Of a stretch of DNA of 64,000 bases, positions 14,401 to 22,697 are shown piece after piece. The translations under genes were made by a program, and so were the position numbers. The stretch is from contig CM063243.1 of NCBI GenBank assembly GCA_032158295.1, positions 5,960,948 through 6,024,947 of the forward strand. Reading direction: 5' to 3'. The notes under the pieces were generated by a model. It worked only from the letters and a program-made list of their open reading frames with translations. It was not told the origin of the DNA and ran no database searches. Position 1 is the first letter of the stretch. Every line of letters begins with the position of its first letter. The stretch comes from Pycnopodia helianthoides (taxonomy: Eukaryota; Echinodermata; Asteroidea; Forcipulatida; Asteriidae).

Positions 14401-14924
14401 CCGCGGTAGTAGAATAAATAGCAAGACAAGTTCTCTAAAGAACAAATCTACACAGCAAGTAGATATTTTTTTACACATGGTGTTACCGCAAACCGAATAT
14501 ATACTGATACCTCACCATGCAATGCCTCAAAACCCATAAACATTCTCATCAATACAGGAAGAGGAGATCAGAAGAATGTTGCCATGTACATCCCGGAAAT
14601 CTCCAGCATCCTCAACAGCATCCCTCGCCAGATGTTACTCCTCCTAAGACGAACGACCTACTCCGCAGCATCGAGTATGCCCTACACAGTCAGAAGAGCG
14701 CCAGCTCCTTCATAAGCATGTCCAAGTGCTGCGTGCGTGCCCTCGGCGAGAATGAACGCAGGAAGTGCAATGGTTGGTTCTGTAGCTTGAAGGTAGGAAT
14801 ACGACAGCAGGTGCGACTCTTAGCTATCAGTGCTTATGAGGTATACACTTGGCTCATCACAACAACTGTGTTTCGGTGGATATCCAGGAGAACATTTATC
14901 TCACAAATCAATTTAATCTCATGA
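5282..14924 (+). CDS. ADCK1: ADCK1, aarF-domain-containing (UbiB family) atypical kinase, 9 coding exons with three apparent frameshifts
   Basis: ADCK/UbiB-family protein; animal ADCK1 is mitochondrial and linked to lipid and cristae homeostasis (family knowledge). Coding exons: 5282-5464, 6372-6455, 8619-8822, 9754-9912, 10316-10474, 12033-12149, 12322-12469, 13307-13504 and 14558-14924. All junctions are GT-AG and in phase. Family hallmarks are visible: KAGQ (KxGQ motif, residues ~111-114), the Ala-rich loop GTASLAQVH (~171-179), VAVK with the ATP-site lysine (~192), the catalytic HCDPHPGN (~322-329), and LDHG in place of DFG. The N-terminus has a hydrophobic stretch consistent with mitochondrial targeting. 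Three single-base shifts break the frame: an extra base near 12430-12436 (TGA at 12436) and missing bases near 14573 and 14645. Correcting for them gives 539 residues, close to the usual ~530. Either assembly errors or a decaying gene. Confidence 0.92.
5500..6062. mobile_element. TTAA-flanked MITE (AGGAACATTACAG family), copy A, interrupted
   Basis: Starts TTAAAGGAACATTACAG only 36 bases after ADCK1 exon 1 and matches the complete copies at 11481-11856 and 60090-60436. It is split by the GACAACTCG foldback (about 5574-5823). Its right terminus is missing: at about 6063 it passes directly into another repeat. Confidence 0.85.
5574..5823. mobile_element. Foldback insertion built of GACAACTCG units
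   Basis: The left arm carries about five GACAACTCG or GGCAACTCG units, most followed by a CGTCCG- or ACGG-like spacer. The right arm carries the mirrored CGAGTTGTC units. The centre is GC-rich (CGGGGCTTAGCACGGGGCGGG). Comparison with copies B and C of the surrounding MITE shows this block is an insertion. Confidence 0.75.
6063..6232. repeat. Interspersed repeat carrying GAATGGTCAGACAG units (copy 1)
   Basis: Shares long blocks (CTGTGCACAGAACTAACTG, GCAGGCTGGCATAGTTTAT, TTGAATGGTCAGACAG) with copies at 38437-38709, 42160-42430, 45830-46070 and 50925-51230. It is non-coding. Confidence 0.75.
6372..6455 (+). CDS. ADCK1: ADCK1 coding exon 2
   Basis: 28 codons, residues 62-89, starting AAFVALDYKFSL and ending EVKSK before donor GTACAA. 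The acceptor is CTACCAG. It aligns with the ADCK1 segment between the N-terminal GRA block and the kinase-like core. Confidence 0.85.
6588..6919. mobile_element. MITE with TATAGCCCCCTTG termini, copy 1
   Basis: Left end TATAGCCCCCTTG and right end CAAGGGGGCTATA are inverted repeats. Internal blocks such as TTTGACCTCAGCGATGGCAGCC and GCGCCCTCACTGAGGTCA recur in 41327-41482. It lies in ADCK1 intron 2. Confidence 0.75.
8619..8822 (+). CDS. ADCK1: ADCK1 coding exon 3 (KxGQ motif)
   Basis: 68 codons, residues 90-157, from VHLRCARRL to EEDLGCK. It contains FIKAGQHVGALDYLLP, the KxGQ signature of the UbiB family, which folds over the active site. Acceptor TCACAAG, donor GTAAAC, phase 0 at both ends. 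Confidence 0.92.
8890..9420 (-). mobile_element. Degenerate LINE reverse-transcriptase C-terminal remnant
   Basis: On the minus strand, broken frames spell text typical of the end of non-LTR retrotransposon proteins, for example QMADHINRECPLYCPPN (about 9010-9060), preceded by a segment with HFxALSREHKQPRLKC-like wording (about 9300-9370). Stops and frame changes separate the pieces. It sits in ADCK1 intron 3. The clade was not determined. Confidence 0.5.
9754..9912 (+). CDS. ADCK1: ADCK1 coding exon 4 (Ala-rich loop and VAVK)
   Basis: 53 codons, residues 158-210, ADEMFIGFSEKP to DMKTID. It carries the UbiB Ala-rich nucleotide loop GTASLAQVH and VAVKVQHP with the ATP-binding lysine. Acceptor TGTTCAG, donor GTAAGT. 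Confidence 0.93.
9940..10200 (-). mobile_element. tRNA-derived SINE copy (degenerate)
   Basis: Has the family landmarks GTTCCTATATAAAGCGCATA, TGGTTAAGTGTCTTGCT and a B-box-like GACTCCAACCCACACTCTG, as also seen near 11440-11950, 40170-40285, 47685-48040 and 57480-57625. It lies in ADCK1 intron 4. Confidence 0.6.
10316..10474 (+). CDS. ADCK1: ADCK1 coding exon 5
   Basis: 53 codons, residues 211-263, containing LFPEFELLWL and LPIELDFVQEGHNAEK, conserved in the family (the ELDF..E.NAE block). Acceptor TTTCAAG, donor GTAATC. Confidence 0.93.
10556..10705. mobile_element. Short MITE with TATTGACTGCTTT termini
   Basis: TATTGACTGCTTT at the left is mirrored by AAAGCAGTCAATA at the right, with the inner pair TATGGTT and AACCATA. 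About 150 bp, in ADCK1 intron 5. Confidence 0.65.
10729..10979. mobile_element. MITE with AAGCTAAATGAGTC termini
   Basis: The left end TGTGATGCGATCAAGC...AAATGAGTC is mirrored by the right end GACTCATTTAGCTTGACCC...ATCACAT. About 250 bp, non-coding, directly after the previous MITE. Confidence 0.75.
11425..11950 (-). mobile_element. tRNA-derived SINE split by a TTAA MITE
   Basis: Reads in from TTTACGTCCCATCCAAAGG and TGGTTAAGTGTCTTGC, is cut by the MITE at 11481-11856, and resumes GGACACAAGTGTCAAGACC with a tRNA-like segment ending GACCACTCGGCC (head on the minus strand). Removing the MITE and one TTAA restores the arrangement seen in the SINE at 40170-40285. Confidence 0.8.
11481..11856. 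mobile_element. Complete TTAA-flanked MITE (AGGAACATTACAG family), copy B
   Basis: 376 bp counting both TTAA copies. The termini are TTAA-AGGAACATTACAGAATT and AATTCTGTAATGTTCCT-TTAA. Nesting in a SINE gives a pre-insertion site with a single TTAA, which supports TTAA target duplication as used by piggyBac-type transposases (family knowledge). Confidence 0.9.
12033..12149 (+). CDS. ADCK1: ADCK1 coding exon 6
   Basis: 39 codons, residues 264-302, VPKIHWDMSSTRVLTMEYCEG to NVNK. The VL.MEY..G block matches the ADCK hinge and linker region. Donor GTAAGC. Confidence 0.92.
12322..12469 (+). CDS. ADCK1: ADCK1 coding exon 7 (catalytic loop; +1 frameshift)
   Basis: Holds LGKMYSEMIFVHGFVHCDPH and PGNVLF, the catalytic loop, then after a frame change HEIVLLDHGLYQ, the metal-binding DHG. 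Its length of 148 is not a multiple of 3 although both neighbours are phase 0. The original frame hits TGA at 12436. One extra base (or two missing) near AGACAGGCATGAG explains both. Confidence 0.9.
12688..12836. mobile_element. MITE, AATGGGAGACT family, copy 2
   Basis: The right end AGTCTCCCATT is intact and the left end is degenerate. The subterminal AGGTGGCAGCAGACCTAC is mirrored by TAGACTT/ACTGCCACCT-like sequence. Same family as 2234-2376. Confidence 0.65.
13307..13504 (+). CDS. ADCK1: ADCK1 coding exon 8
   Basis: 66 codons beginning DLTDEFRINYANFWQSII and including LGAGDMYGLFACMLTARSWD, a strongly conserved ADCK1 block. Acceptor TTGTTCTAG, donor GTAAAA. Confidence 0.92.
14192..14534 (+). 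mobile_element. Repeat copy 1 with hammerhead-like core at its 5' end
   Basis: From GACTAGAGCAAGCTAGTC (14200) to about 14534 it matches 16720-17039 closely, sharing CTCACTCCGCGGCAGTGCAG and CCTCCCGCCCAGGTAGTAG. The 5' edge contains CTGACGA (14192-14198), a 6-bp stem GACTAG/CTAGTC with loop AGCAAG, then GAAAC, which is the core layout of hammerhead ribozymes known from Penelope-like elements. No reverse transcriptase is adjacent. Confidence 0.55.
14558..14924 (+). CDS. ADCK1: ADCK1 coding exon 9, last (two -1 frameshifts)
   Basis: Terminal coding exon. Successive frames give EEEIR, then NVAMYIPEISSILNSIPRQM, then KTNDLLRSIEYAL and ASSFISMSKCCVRAL, which together match the ADCK1 C-terminus in order. 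One base is missing near 14573 and another near 14645. With both restored, the exon fits phase 0 from exon 8 and ends at TGA... the stop at 14922-14924. It starts only 24 bases after a repeat copy. Confidence 0.85.
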
Positions 14925-15046
14925 GAGTCGTAAGGTTGTCAAGATTTTTGCTTTTTTATAAAGCTGTGCAGAGTAACAACAAAACTACCAATGTCAATGA
15001 CTGAGAAATATGTTTGAGGGCATTACATAGTGAGGCAGCCATACAT

Positions 15047-15118
15047 ATATTTGGTTTGTGGTAACACCGTGTGAAATCTAGTAATTGTTGTCACAAGGTG
15101 TTACCGCAAACCAAATGT
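15047..15118. repeat. Hairpin of GGTGTTACCGCAAACC
   Basis: ATTTGGTTTGTGGTAACACC is mirrored by GGTGTTACCGCAAACCAAAT with a spacer of about 25 bp. The same GGTGTTACCGCAAACC block occurs once in the repeat at 14480. Confidence 0.7.
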
Positions 15119-16719
15119 AGAGAAATCTTGACAACAAATTAAGTCAATAATCCAGTGGCAGGCTGACTCAGTGGACCCCATGAGTTGTTGCATCATGTCG
15201 CCATCTAAACTGTAAAATGATTATGAAACAATGGGAATGCATAGCTTTGTATGCGCGGTGCACAGGATGGGCCAACGAGCTACCTTCTTTTGACCTCCAT
15301 TTCAAAAGGCCTACAAAATCTCTGTTTTGTGCAACAGACCCCCAAAATTTGGTAGGTACACATGTAGGTCAGTGGTTTCGAATCATCATATAGTGATTTG
15401 TATTGTACACTTCGCTTAAAAGATTGATACACAGTTAAGATCAATCTTAGTTCTTTGTGAAACCGGCCCCTGAGTACCAATGAACGACAGTTATACAGAG
15501 GGATACTATGGCTAGTTGGAAGAAAAACTAATAAGACAAGAAGGTTCATGAATAAGGTTGCAACTGATTGTCACTGTACCGGTAATTTATTTTGATTGTT
15601 TTAAGTCATTTCTTGATTTTGAATACAACAGTTTACAAATCATTTCAAGTTAACAGCATTCATGATAAAATATCGAAGCGTGACAATGGGACTTCTTCTT
15701 ATCCAGTCCACACAGATGTTGTGACAATGGGACTGGTAAAATATAATGACAAGTTTTAAAATGAAATGTTTTTATTCAAAATTATCCCAAAAAGTCCATT
15801 CGTTTCTGTAGAGGTTTTTTATTTCGATTTGTTTTTCAGTAAAATGACTGGAAAATTAATAAGAAACAGAGCATTGGTTTTGTTATAGAAACATAGTTAC
15901 TATTTTTAATTGGGAAGGATTGGGGGAAAAAATAGTCAATTCGGAACATGACCTTTACTTTGACCTTTTTGGTTGAGTGGAAGGAGGTCAAATCTTGCAG
16001 ACATTTATGCCTGCTATGGGAATTTGATAAAAGCCGTTTTGGGCTGCTTTAATCTCTAATACATACTATATACATTTTTTCATTCATTAATAATAAATAT
16101 GCTAAATAATTGTTTTATTTGGGAAGAAGATACGTATTTTTAAATGCATACCTTATATATGTACAAGTTGCATAAAAAATGCATATAAAAATGCAAAAGT
16201 TGTGTCGTCCAAGTCTGTGCGGGTTTACTTTTTATGTTTTGCGATTTGTTAATTGAAACGCTTTTTACAAATGCTTTTATTATAGTTTTATTGTAAAAAA
16301 TATAAATACTAAGACTTTACTTAAGACTCATAAAGTACTTTGTGTTCAAAGTATTACTTGTGTATTTATGAAGCTGTATTTATTGATCTACATTTTATAT
16401 TTATTAATTAAACAATCTGTTGATGGGTTTAACAACAAAAATGGTTTTTATCATTTTATTTGAATTGATTTCGAAGCATTTCCCCAAAATACACATGATG
16501 CAAATGGGACGATGGTGTTGCTTTAGTGAAACATCTGTATTCTTCACTTTTAGGCTGACCCAAGGGCCCTTGTGAGATCCTTAATAACAACGAAACAATG
16601 CAGCTCCCCGCAAGGTTTCCTTTTTGAACTTGTACATGTACCCTAGACAGGAATTCGGGAAAAGGGAACAACTAGCGTAACAACGGAAGGATCCCGCAAA
16701 CTGCATCCGTAACTGTGTT

Positions 16720-17039
16720 GACTAGAGCAAGCTAGTCGAAACTTTGATACCAAAAGAACTCACTCCGCGGCAGTGCAGTTAATTACAGAAGTCCACCCGA
16801 TCCACAAAGCTAAAGTAGTAGTCCAGGCCGATTTCCTACCTCCCGCCCAGGTAGTAGTTAATAAGCAGGACAGTTCTTTTCAGAACTGAGAAGTCTCCTG
16901 AATTCTGATAATCTACTCCGCGGTAATAGAACAAATAGCAAGACAAGTTCTCTAAAGAACAAAATCTACACAGCAACGTCGATAATTATACACATGGTGT
17001 TACTGCATTGATACATCACCATGCAATGCCTCAAAACCA
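16720..17039 (+). mobile_element. Repeat copy 2 (direct repeat of 14200-14534)
   Basis: Same orientation as copy 1. The stem GACTAG/CTAGTC followed by GAAAC is retained, but the upstream CTGACGA core has been lost (TGTGTTGACTAG instead). With copy 1 it flanks the last exon of ADCK1. Confidence 0.75.
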
Positions 17040-17628
17040 TTATGTGTTGAACCTGTTATGAAAGCCTCCTAATCGAGCCATATTTACCTATTACAGAAGC
17101 AGCCATTTTGAATTTCTTAAGGTACATGACAAAGATGCCTATTGGCAATTAGAAATGTATCTCGGTGAACAAAAGTTTTAAATCGTACAATCTAGAATTT
17201 CTGATCTTTTCTTGTGTATATTTTCAGTTAAACATTGACATTGTCCAGTCCATTTTCTGCTTTCCGACGTCTACTTTTGCCGTTTTATCTCTCAGCAACC
17301 GTTGTTGAATATAGTTTGTATCTGTATATTATTTTTGTCTTCAAGAATGATTAAAAGATTCAGATGAAAAACCAATTTAAAGGCAGCTTTGGGACCACAA
17401 CTCTTAAAGAAAACACTAATATTAAAAATTTGATCATACAAATATGCGATTTAATACGAAGCTGAATGAGTTCTTTCATGGGTAACTAAACACATTATTG
17501 ATAAAGTTACATACGAAGACTCCGGGTGGCAGCGGGTCCACCATCCAACGATTAGTTTTGACCAATCATCGGGCCAAAAAACAACTGTGATGAAGCTGTG
17601 CCTGTTGTTATCCAGTAGTGTAGGAACG

Positions 17629-17647
17629 AAAAAAAAAAAAAAAAAAA
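17629..17647 (-). terminator. RNA polymerase III oligo-T terminator of tRNA-Tyr
   Basis: A run of 19 A on the plus strand, which is T on the tRNA strand, begins 4 bases beyond the tRNA 3' end. Pol III terminates at such T runs. Confidence 0.85.
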
Positions 17648-17651
17648 CACC

Positions 17652-17743
17652 TCCTTCGAGCCGGATTTGAACCAGCGACCTATGGATTTCAAGTCGGGGT
17701 TTCACACTACAGTCCACCGCTCTACCAACTGAGCTATCGAAGG
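17652..17743 (-). tRNA. tRNA-Tyr (anticodon GTA), with intron
   Basis: Minus strand. A 7-bp acceptor stem CCTTCGA/TCGAAGG, D-arm GCTC...GAGC, anticodon stem GTGGA/TCCAT, loop with GTA, T-arm GCTGG-TTCAAAT-CCGGC, discriminator A. Box A (TAGCTCAGTTGG) and box B (GGTTCAAATCC) are intact. A 19-base intron sits one base 3' of the anticodon, the canonical place, as expected for eukaryotic tRNA-Tyr. The spliced length is 73. It looks functional. Confidence 0.95.
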
Positions 17744-19458
17744 TACTTGAATTATCTCTATTAGCTTAGAGATAATATAATGCTAAGTTGTAGATTTCCA
17801 TTGCGCAACTGGGGCCTACATTGTTGGACTTTCACCCTTTCACAAAGAGGATATCATTGAAACTCAAAGTAAACCAGGACACATCTGTTTAATGAGATTT
17901 TAGCAGGCATACCAGTTGTCGGATATTAGGAAACTGTCCAAATAGGAAAAGTCGGTGAGTTTAAGCCCGTGGAAAGTTTTAAGTTGTATTTTGAGGGCGT
18001 GAATGAAATCCCAGCATTAAGTGCATTAAAAACAAAAAGCCTTCAAGAAGAAACAAGAAGCCTTCAATTTTTTTCAAAGTTCGATGCAAAAAAAAGGCTT
18101 CCATTTTCACATCTTCAATTTCACAGTGATGACAAAACTTATCATCAACTTCAACTTTGTCCAGGTTGAAAGAAACCTTTAATTCAAACTAAATGCCCTT
18201 ATTGGGCTACAGATAGTCTGTCTTACTTTGCCCAAAATGTTTTTGACAGACAGATCGTCCACTTGAGGCCGAACCTTGCCGAGATGTAAAGAATGGACGG
18301 GACGGTAAGGACAGACGGTAGGTAGGCCTGATGATTGGATAATGGACCCACTGACCGCTACCCGAATGAAAAAATCTTCCAACTTTATCATAGTAAATGT
18401 TTCATTGTCAAAAGGCTATGACAAATCCCTATCCAATATTATTTTTATAGAGTGGTTCTGTTAGTAAATTAATCTATCAATCACAAACAAGACATTCTCA
18501 GACACGTTTTACTCAATACACCAGTTGCATCCTGCTGACAATCGTCAGAATGAACATCGGTTAACTTGACATTATTTTAGTTCACATTCTATCTGCATGT
18601 ATAACGTTACCAGGGAGCGCGTAACGGGGGGGGGGGCAGCGGGCAAAACCCTTTCCCCAGTTCTCTTGCCTCAAAATAATGAGACCGAAGAAGCACCCAC
18701 CCACAAATCAATGGTTGGATACATTGTTTAAATAGCCCCATAAATTATATCCTTGCTCCCCCCCCCCGAAAAAGGAAAATGCCTAAATGTATCTGATTAC
18801 GCTACTAAACTTTACAAACAAAATACAACAGCTATGCTTGAGTTGTGCCAAGCAAGAGAGTGTCCGAAGACAGGTATAATTCAATGATAATTTGAAGGCC
18901 TGTGTGGAAGGAGATTTTGTGCCCCCCCCCCCCCCCGTCCATTATGGCCAACTGTGTACACGTTTCTTCTGATGGCGCCTTCTTTTGAATCAACCTCCTC
19001 GAGCCCCTGTCAACTTCCCATGAGGGACAGAATCTCCGGGGGACAGATTTATCTGATACCGGTATCTGGTGTTATTCACAAGCCTCAGCTGCACGAAACC
19101 GCTGGCTGTGAATTTTGCCTTCTTGCAGCAGAGGAGTCAACCAACCATAGAGCAAGGACTCTATGAACCAACCATGGGGCAATTCATTTGTTGATCTAAG
19201 TAATAGCAATGTTGTGATAATCTTATGTGTTCAGGTGCACTAAAAGAAAGTTATGAAGTGTTGCATAAGCTCTAAATTAGAAGGGAACAATTTCTTGTTG
19301 ACAACTTTAAAGCTGCAAATTAGAGAAAAGATCTTAGTGAAAAGAAGAATAATAAAACAAAGTGACCCACAGTATCAGAAAACATCGAAACTTAAAATGA
19401 ATGCAACCGGAACTTTTGAAGGAAGCTTTGGAGATTCGTTTCCCCGAAAAATCTAAAA

Positions 19459-19614
19459 ACCCCCCCCCCACATCGCCCCCCACATCGCCCCCCACATCGC
19501 CCCCCCCCCCACATCGCCCCCCCCACATCGCCCCCCCCCCCCCCCCATTCCCCCCCCCCCATTCCCCCTCCCCCCATCCCCCCATCCCCCACCCCCCACC
19601 CACCTCCCCCGATA
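19459..19614. repeat. C-rich simple satellite, CCCCCCACATCG units
   Basis: At least five near-regular CCCCCCACATCG units grade into longer C runs broken by ATTC and ATCC. The minus strand has many GGGG runs and could form G-quadruplexes. Confidence 0.85.
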
Positions 19615-21687
19615 AGGTGAACTGTACGTGTAATATTGATTCAACTTCTATGGGGACACACACCCTCTCCGGGGGACAAAATTCCTTTAGCGATATGAAA
19701 ACCTTACAAATAATAACATGTAATTGTTTAACTTTTAATTTCTCATTATCTTTTACAATAAGTTCATTCCCTTCTCCCTAGTCACACACTTATGGTACAA
19801 CATTAACTTCTAAATTCTCAATATCTTTTTAAATCACTGGTCTATTCTGTCGGGTCTTCCCTTTCTGTTTACTGGGACAATTTGTATGTAGGTTTACTGT
19901 TCTCTTCAGGAAAAATAACCCGGCAAGTCAATCAGCAGAATCCCGTCGGGTTAACAGTGGTTTTATTAAATAAACGGTTGCACCTCAATCTATTTAATTG
20001 CGAGTAGATGTTCACCCCCTTCAACATAATAATCTCAACCCTTTAGACTTGAGCAGTAGCTGCCAAATAGTGGTAATAACGAGAGCCAAAGAGAAGACAG
20101 GGCTTTGTTATGCAAATAAGAAAGCCGTGTTGCTGACAAAGATTGGAGGGGCGCCGTCCATCCGTATGCGTTATGAAGAAAATAAAAATGCACGACTCAA
20201 GAAATGTCTGTGTCTGTTTGGAGTGCTCTATAAATGTCGGGTTTTCACCTACCCAAAAGGTGCGATGGTGAGTTGATGATTGTCTTGTCTTAAGAATTAA
20301 GGTGATTTTTTTTCGCATAATTTGAAGACAATTGGGGTTCTTCGGCACGAGGTGCTAAGTTTAAAAAGCCACATGTGTTGACTGGCCTTTGACTGGAGTG
20401 GAAGTCTTCACCGGGGAGATTACGCCCTGCACTCTGGCGGGGACAGAGCTGACTTGCTGGCTCTTGTTCTTGTTCAATGTCAGTAGTAGTACGTTGCGCC
20501 ATAGTGGTGTAAACCGTAAACAGACACTTTCATTGGAGTGGGGGATAAGCGGGGGCGAAAACATAAATTGGGGAGGAGTAGGGGATTTTTTCATGTATCA
20601 AATTATTCATTTTGTGCATTTTCTATCTCAACATGAATTGCCTTTTTTTTTTTTTAGTGCCCCAGAAATTTCGGCTATTCGCCTCCATTCAATCCGCGTA
20701 GGACAACATCTCGTATCGTACCTCAGGTGAATTTAAAGGTACGGTCATCCTTTAAAAGTAAACGAATACTTCTAAATCCTTTATCCTTCAGTTTCTGTCA
20801 ACGTACTGCTGATTTCTAGGCAAAATTAATAAGAAAGATACAATGCTACTACAGTCAGTCCGCAGCGCACACAGAATCCGTTCCTTTTCTTTGCGCTGTA
20901 TGCATGGGCCGGACGTGCGTGACCTCTCTATGAATATTTAATGAGCTGGAACCGTTCGTGAAATGTGTGTAGTTTCTCAGTTTTTAGACGTAAATTCACC
21001 CAAAAAAATCCACAATTGCTAAGGTTTAGGGGTAAATCATCAAGTTTGCTTTGAAAAATAATTGACTTTACTGATATTGTAGTGGTGTATTTTGATCGTC
21101 AAATTTTGTTTCAAAACGAAACGAAACCAACACAATTACACCACAATATGTCCCTCTAATACATTCTCCCACACGCCAATATTTACAGTAATGGATAGGA
21201 AATTTCATATTCTTTCTCAAAATAGTTGATTTCTGGCCTAATTTTGTGTAGTCCAGTCAGGGCGCAGCAAATGCTGACGGTAGTCCAAAACGTCGTAACG
21301 TAAAAAACCGCCATGATTGCACATGTGATTCCTGCATTCTGATTGGTGGAGACGCGCGGTGAGACCCGGCCCGGATATACAATCACAACGAGTTCAAACA
21401 TGTGTGAGGATTGGTTTGCCCAACGGTAATTTCTCGTGGTGTACACGCACACAAAACCCGACGACGTCGTGAATATGTCCATGGACAACCTTTAAAATAG
21501 CGAAATCACCGTGCAGATAATACTAGCCCGGAAAAGGCTATGCCACGATGCACAGTGGCTCCCACATCAAAAAAATTGTACCAAACGATAGCTTAAACAT
21601 TTATCTATCTGAATCGTCAGTTTTTCCTGAAAATTTTGTGTAGTCCAGTCAGGGCGCAACGAGTAAAATACCCCCTCAAATTTACCT

Positions 21688-22697
21688 AGAGATATTACAC
21701 TGTAAAAATGAAGGGCAAAGAAGTTGATGGGTAATCTGAAAATGGGCAAACTAGGTAATAATTCATTAGTTTGTTGGTTAATAATTTCTCCAACATGTGT
21801 GGCATTTTCCCTGTTGGTTAACTGAAACAAAAACACTCAACAAATGGTAAATATACTACATCAGTTGGGTATTATTTATCAGTCTCAGAAAGCGAAGATG
21901 GGTTTACCCATTATATATAGAAAGAAAATATTCTTCTGCCTCATCGTTGGGCATCTTTCCCGAAAACGAGTAATAAACACATACAGTTGGGTAAAATTAA
22001 ACCACATTGGGTGAATACTTCAAAGCGTTATGCGCCATTGCTGCTCACAGATATGGCGGCGAACGGGGGTATCGAAGAGCTGTTGGAGAGCAGGGGGCTG
22101 TACAACGACCTTGGGGAAACTTTCAAAGGTGAGTAAAAGTTGCCATGTATTAATTTACACAATTTATTGTTCTCATGCAAATAACTGGGAAATAACTGGG
22201 CAGCTTGGGGAGAACTGAAGAATCCACAGCAATGTTTTTGTCATAGCAACAACAGTTGTCAACATAACTTCCCAATTATTTGCATGAGAACAATAAATTT
22301 TGTAAATTAATACATGACAACATTTACTCACCTTTGAAAGTTTCCCAAGGTCGTTGTATAGCTTAAAAGCTAGCGGATTTAACCAGATCTTGGATAATAT
22401 CATAGCCCAATAAATGGGTAATTAATAATTATTTATCATGGATAAAAGCAACGCCCAATAAGTGGGTAATTGATAATTTATTAAATGCCCAGAAAATGGG
22501 TAAACAAAAAATTACCCAACTGTTGGCTACCAAAATATACCCAACTATTGATGAGGAAATATTACCCAACTATTTGGCAATCAGAATGCCCAACTGAGAT
22601 GGGGAAAAAAGTACTTAAAAGATGGGCATGTTGATAGTTTAAGCAACGTTGGGTAAAAAATTGGGTAAATTTTTGCCCATTATTTTTACAGTGTACC
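21688..22697. mobile_element. Non-autonomous DNA transposon, TACACTGTAAAAAT termini
   Basis: Left TACACTGTAAAAATGAAGGGCAAA and right TTTGCCCATTATTTTTACAGTGTA are inverted. Many subterminal GGGTAA, TTACCC and TGGGCA motifs could be transposase-binding sites. No transposase is present. It contains an exon-like fragment (22053-22128) and an internal foldback (about 22100-22195 against 22255-22362). Confidence 0.7.
22053..22128 (+). other. Exon-like fragment with start codon and splice donor, inside a transposon
   Basis: ATGGCGGCG opens 25 codons (MAANGGIEELLESRGLYNDL then GETFK) followed by a consensus donor, AAAG|GTGAGT. Composition is GC-rich compared with the AT-rich element around it. The 3' part and donor are repeated in inverted, diverged form at about 22339-22362. 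It looks like a captured first exon of a host gene. I do not recognise the parent gene. Confidence 0.45.

Larger units (their letters stand above)
14925..17651. other. Intergenic, downstream of ADCK1
   Basis: Contains a perfect-looking hairpin (15047-15118), AT-rich sequence without recognisable coding content (15200-16700), and the second copy of the hammerhead-associated repeat (16720-17039). The ADCK1 3' UTR should begin here, but I found no convincing polyadenylation signal close to the stop. Confidence 0.55.

Noticed and set aside
14517..14924. Taking this 135-codon frame as a separate gene
   Set aside because: Its later part is the ADCK1 C-terminus in a shifted frame; the first part is repeat and intron sequence.
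19401..19781. 126-codon Pro-rich frame and Gly-rich frames opposite
   Set aside because: Translation of the CCCCCCACATCG satellite; composition alone keeps all frames open.
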